Under the pieces are notes generated by a model. That model had not been told where the DNA came from, did no database searches, and worked only from the letters and a program-made list of their open reading frames with translations. Shown one piece after another: positions 13,986-14,909 of a DNA stretch of 14,909 nucleotides (the first letter of the stretch is position 1; every line of letters starts with the position of its first letter). A program made the translations under genes and the position numbers. Origin of the DNA: Sideroxydans lithotrophicus (GTDB taxonomy: Bacteria; Pseudomonadota; Gammaproteobacteria; Burkholderiales; Sulfuriferulaceae); contig DZDB01000038.1 of assembly GCA_022736605.1 (NCBI GenBank), positions 1-14,909 of the forward strand, read 5' to 3'.

Positions 13986-14866
13986 GCCATGCAATCACCC
14001 ATAGCCTGGATAAGCCCGGACCGGGTATCGTTTGGAGCCCCATACTGCTGGGGCTGGCGTTGATGTATACGCCTGTCTTCCATCAGCTTGCAACGAAAGT
14101 CTGGACCACTGAGGAGCAGGCGCACGGGCCGATCATGCTGGTGATGGTGCTGGTATTGTTCTGGCAAAAGCGCGCGGTGATTGTGTCGGGGAGCCCCGGC
14201 TGTAATGCGGTTTGGGGTGCAGTCGTGCTTGGCTTTGGCTTGCTGTGTTATGTCGCCGGACAATCACAGACCATCGAGTTTCTTTCGGTCGGTTCATTAA
14301 TACCGGTTCTTACGGGCACGTTATTGCTGATGCGCGGCTCCGCCGGCTTGCGTCAGCTTGGATTCGCACTCGGTTTCATGGTGTTTCTGGTGCCGTTGCC
14401 GGGTGTGCTGGTAGATGCGCTGACCGGGCCACTCAAGCTGACGATTTCGGTGATTGCGCAAACCAGCCTGTTTACGCTGGGCTTTCCGATTGCGCGCAAC
14501 GGCGTCACCTTGATCATTGGCCCGTATCAGTTGCTGGTTGCCGATGCCTGCTCGGGGCTGCATTCCCTGTTTTCGCTGTCGGCACTGGGCATCTTTTATC
14601 TGTATCAGACCCCCGCCCGCAGCATGCTGCACAAGGTACTGGTGCTCGCCAGCATTCTGCCCATTGCCTTTGCCGCCAACGTGTTGCGCGTCATGGTGCT
14701 GATACTGGTGACGTATTATTTCGGCGACGCCGCCGGTCAGGGCTTCATTCATGGCTTTGCCAGCGTGTTTCTGTTTATCGCCGCCCTGAGCCTGCTGTTC
14801 GGCCTGGACGGCGTGTTGACCCGGCTTGGTTATCGCCGCCGCCCACAAATCCGGAGCGGCGTGTGA
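13982..14866 (+). CDS. xrtB: exosortase B (EpsH family)
   Basis: A membrane transpeptidase-like protease of 294 residues that recognises PEP-CTERM tails, cuts near the PEP motif and probably transfers the protein to an acceptor. The three exosortase catalytic positions are visible: Cys190 in VADACSGLHS, Arg236 in AANVLRVMVLIL and His257 in GFIHGFAS. About eight membrane segments surround them. The N-terminal EEQAHGPIML block (44-53) is also family-typical. Assignment to the B type rests on the surrounding epsL/E/F/G genes and on a long second half without a fused EpsI domain. The start overlaps the acyltransferase stop by four bases. Likely substrates in this window are the PEP-CTERM proteins at 4971-5465 and 6510-6860; many more may lie elsewhere in the genome. 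Confidence 0.93.
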   Translation: MSHAITHSLDKPGPGIVWSPILLGLALMYTPVFHQLATKVWTTEEQAHGPIMLVMVLVLFWQKRAVIVSGSPGCNAVWGAVVLGFGLLCYVAGQSQTIEFLSVGSLIPVLTGTLLLMRGSAGLRQLGFALGFMVFLVPLPGVLVDALTGPLKLTISVIAQTSLFTLGFPIARNGVTLIIGPYQLLVADACSGLHSLFSLSALGIFYLYQTPARSMLHKVLVLASILPIAFAANVLRVMVLILVTYYFGDAAGQGFIHGFASVFLFIAALSLLFGLDGVLTRLGYRRRPQIRSGV

Positions 14867-14867
14867 G

Positions 14868-14909
14868 ATGAGCCCGAACGTGAAATCGTCCACCCGCATG
14901 TTGCCGCCG
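14868..14909 (+). CDS. start of a gene cut by the right edge, probably epsI
   Basis: Fourteen codons are visible (MSPNVKSSTRMLPP), beginning one base after the exosortase stop. The sequence itself is too short to identify. In XrtB loci the next gene is commonly epsI, an exosortase-associated DUF3485 protein, and a short polar lead before a membrane anchor would fit. Confidence 0.5.
   Translation, partial: MSPNVKSSTRMLPP

Noticed and set aside
13320..13994. Minus-strand open frame opposite the acyltransferase
   Set aside because: Extremely Gln/His/Arg-rich, the usual reverse complement of a hydrophobic membrane-protein gene.

Overview
The window looks like part of a betaproteobacterial chromosome (Nitrosomonadales/Burkholderiales type). 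The reasoning is that it carries the exopolysaccharide gene set first described as eps genes in Methylobacillus sp. 12S, together with a type-B exosortase (XrtB) and PEP-CTERM proteins, a combination known mainly from biofilm- and floc-forming Betaproteobacteria. Gene identities come from reading motifs in the translations; no database search was possible.

Layout. (1) 1-2365: the tail of a TolC-type outer-membrane efflux protein, cut by the left edge, overlaps by ATGA a Tat-exported two-domain multicopper oxidase. This is a metal-handling module, probably unrelated to the rest. (2) 2374-3276, minus strand: an EpsD-type lipoprotein peptidyl-prolyl isomerase. It is divergent from (3) 3465-4856, the polyprenyl-phosphate glycosyl-1-phosphate transferase that starts the repeat unit (EpsB/WcaJ type). 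(4) 4971-6860: three small exported proteins: a PEP-CTERM protein, an EF-hand protein and a very short Ser/Thr-rich PEP-CTERM protein. Each has its own -24/-12 (sigma-54) promoter candidate, and the EF-hand gene also has two copies of an enhancer-like palindrome. (5) 6996-12791: a tightly packed run of mannose-1-phosphate guanylyltransferase, EpsL (outer-membrane barrel), EpsE (Wza-like export), EpsF (chain-length co-polymerase) and EpsG (BY-kinase homologue with a ruined P-loop). (6) 12843-14909: an acyltransferase-3 membrane protein, exosortase B with its Cys/Arg/His triad, and the first codons of a further gene, probably epsI.

How it fits together. EpsB and the GDP-mannose enzyme supply and start the glycan. 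EpsF/EpsG set chain length, EpsE/EpsL carry polymer across the outer membrane, EpsD probably helps fold envelope parts, and the acyltransferase may decorate the sugar. The exosortase processes PEP-CTERM cargo, two examples of which are encoded inside the locus. The sigma-54 sites suggest the cargo is switched on separately from the synthesis machinery, as known for PrsK/PrsR-RpoN control of PEP-CTERM genes. No PrsK/PrsR, glycosyltransferases, Wzx or Wzy lie in this window; they would be expected beyond its right edge or elsewhere.

Most notable observations: the repeated sigma-54 architecture over the small exported genes, the paired TTGTCG-N8-CGACA palindromes, and the EpsG homologue that has lost its nucleotide-binding loop. 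No IS element, CRISPR array, tRNA or rRNA was seen.
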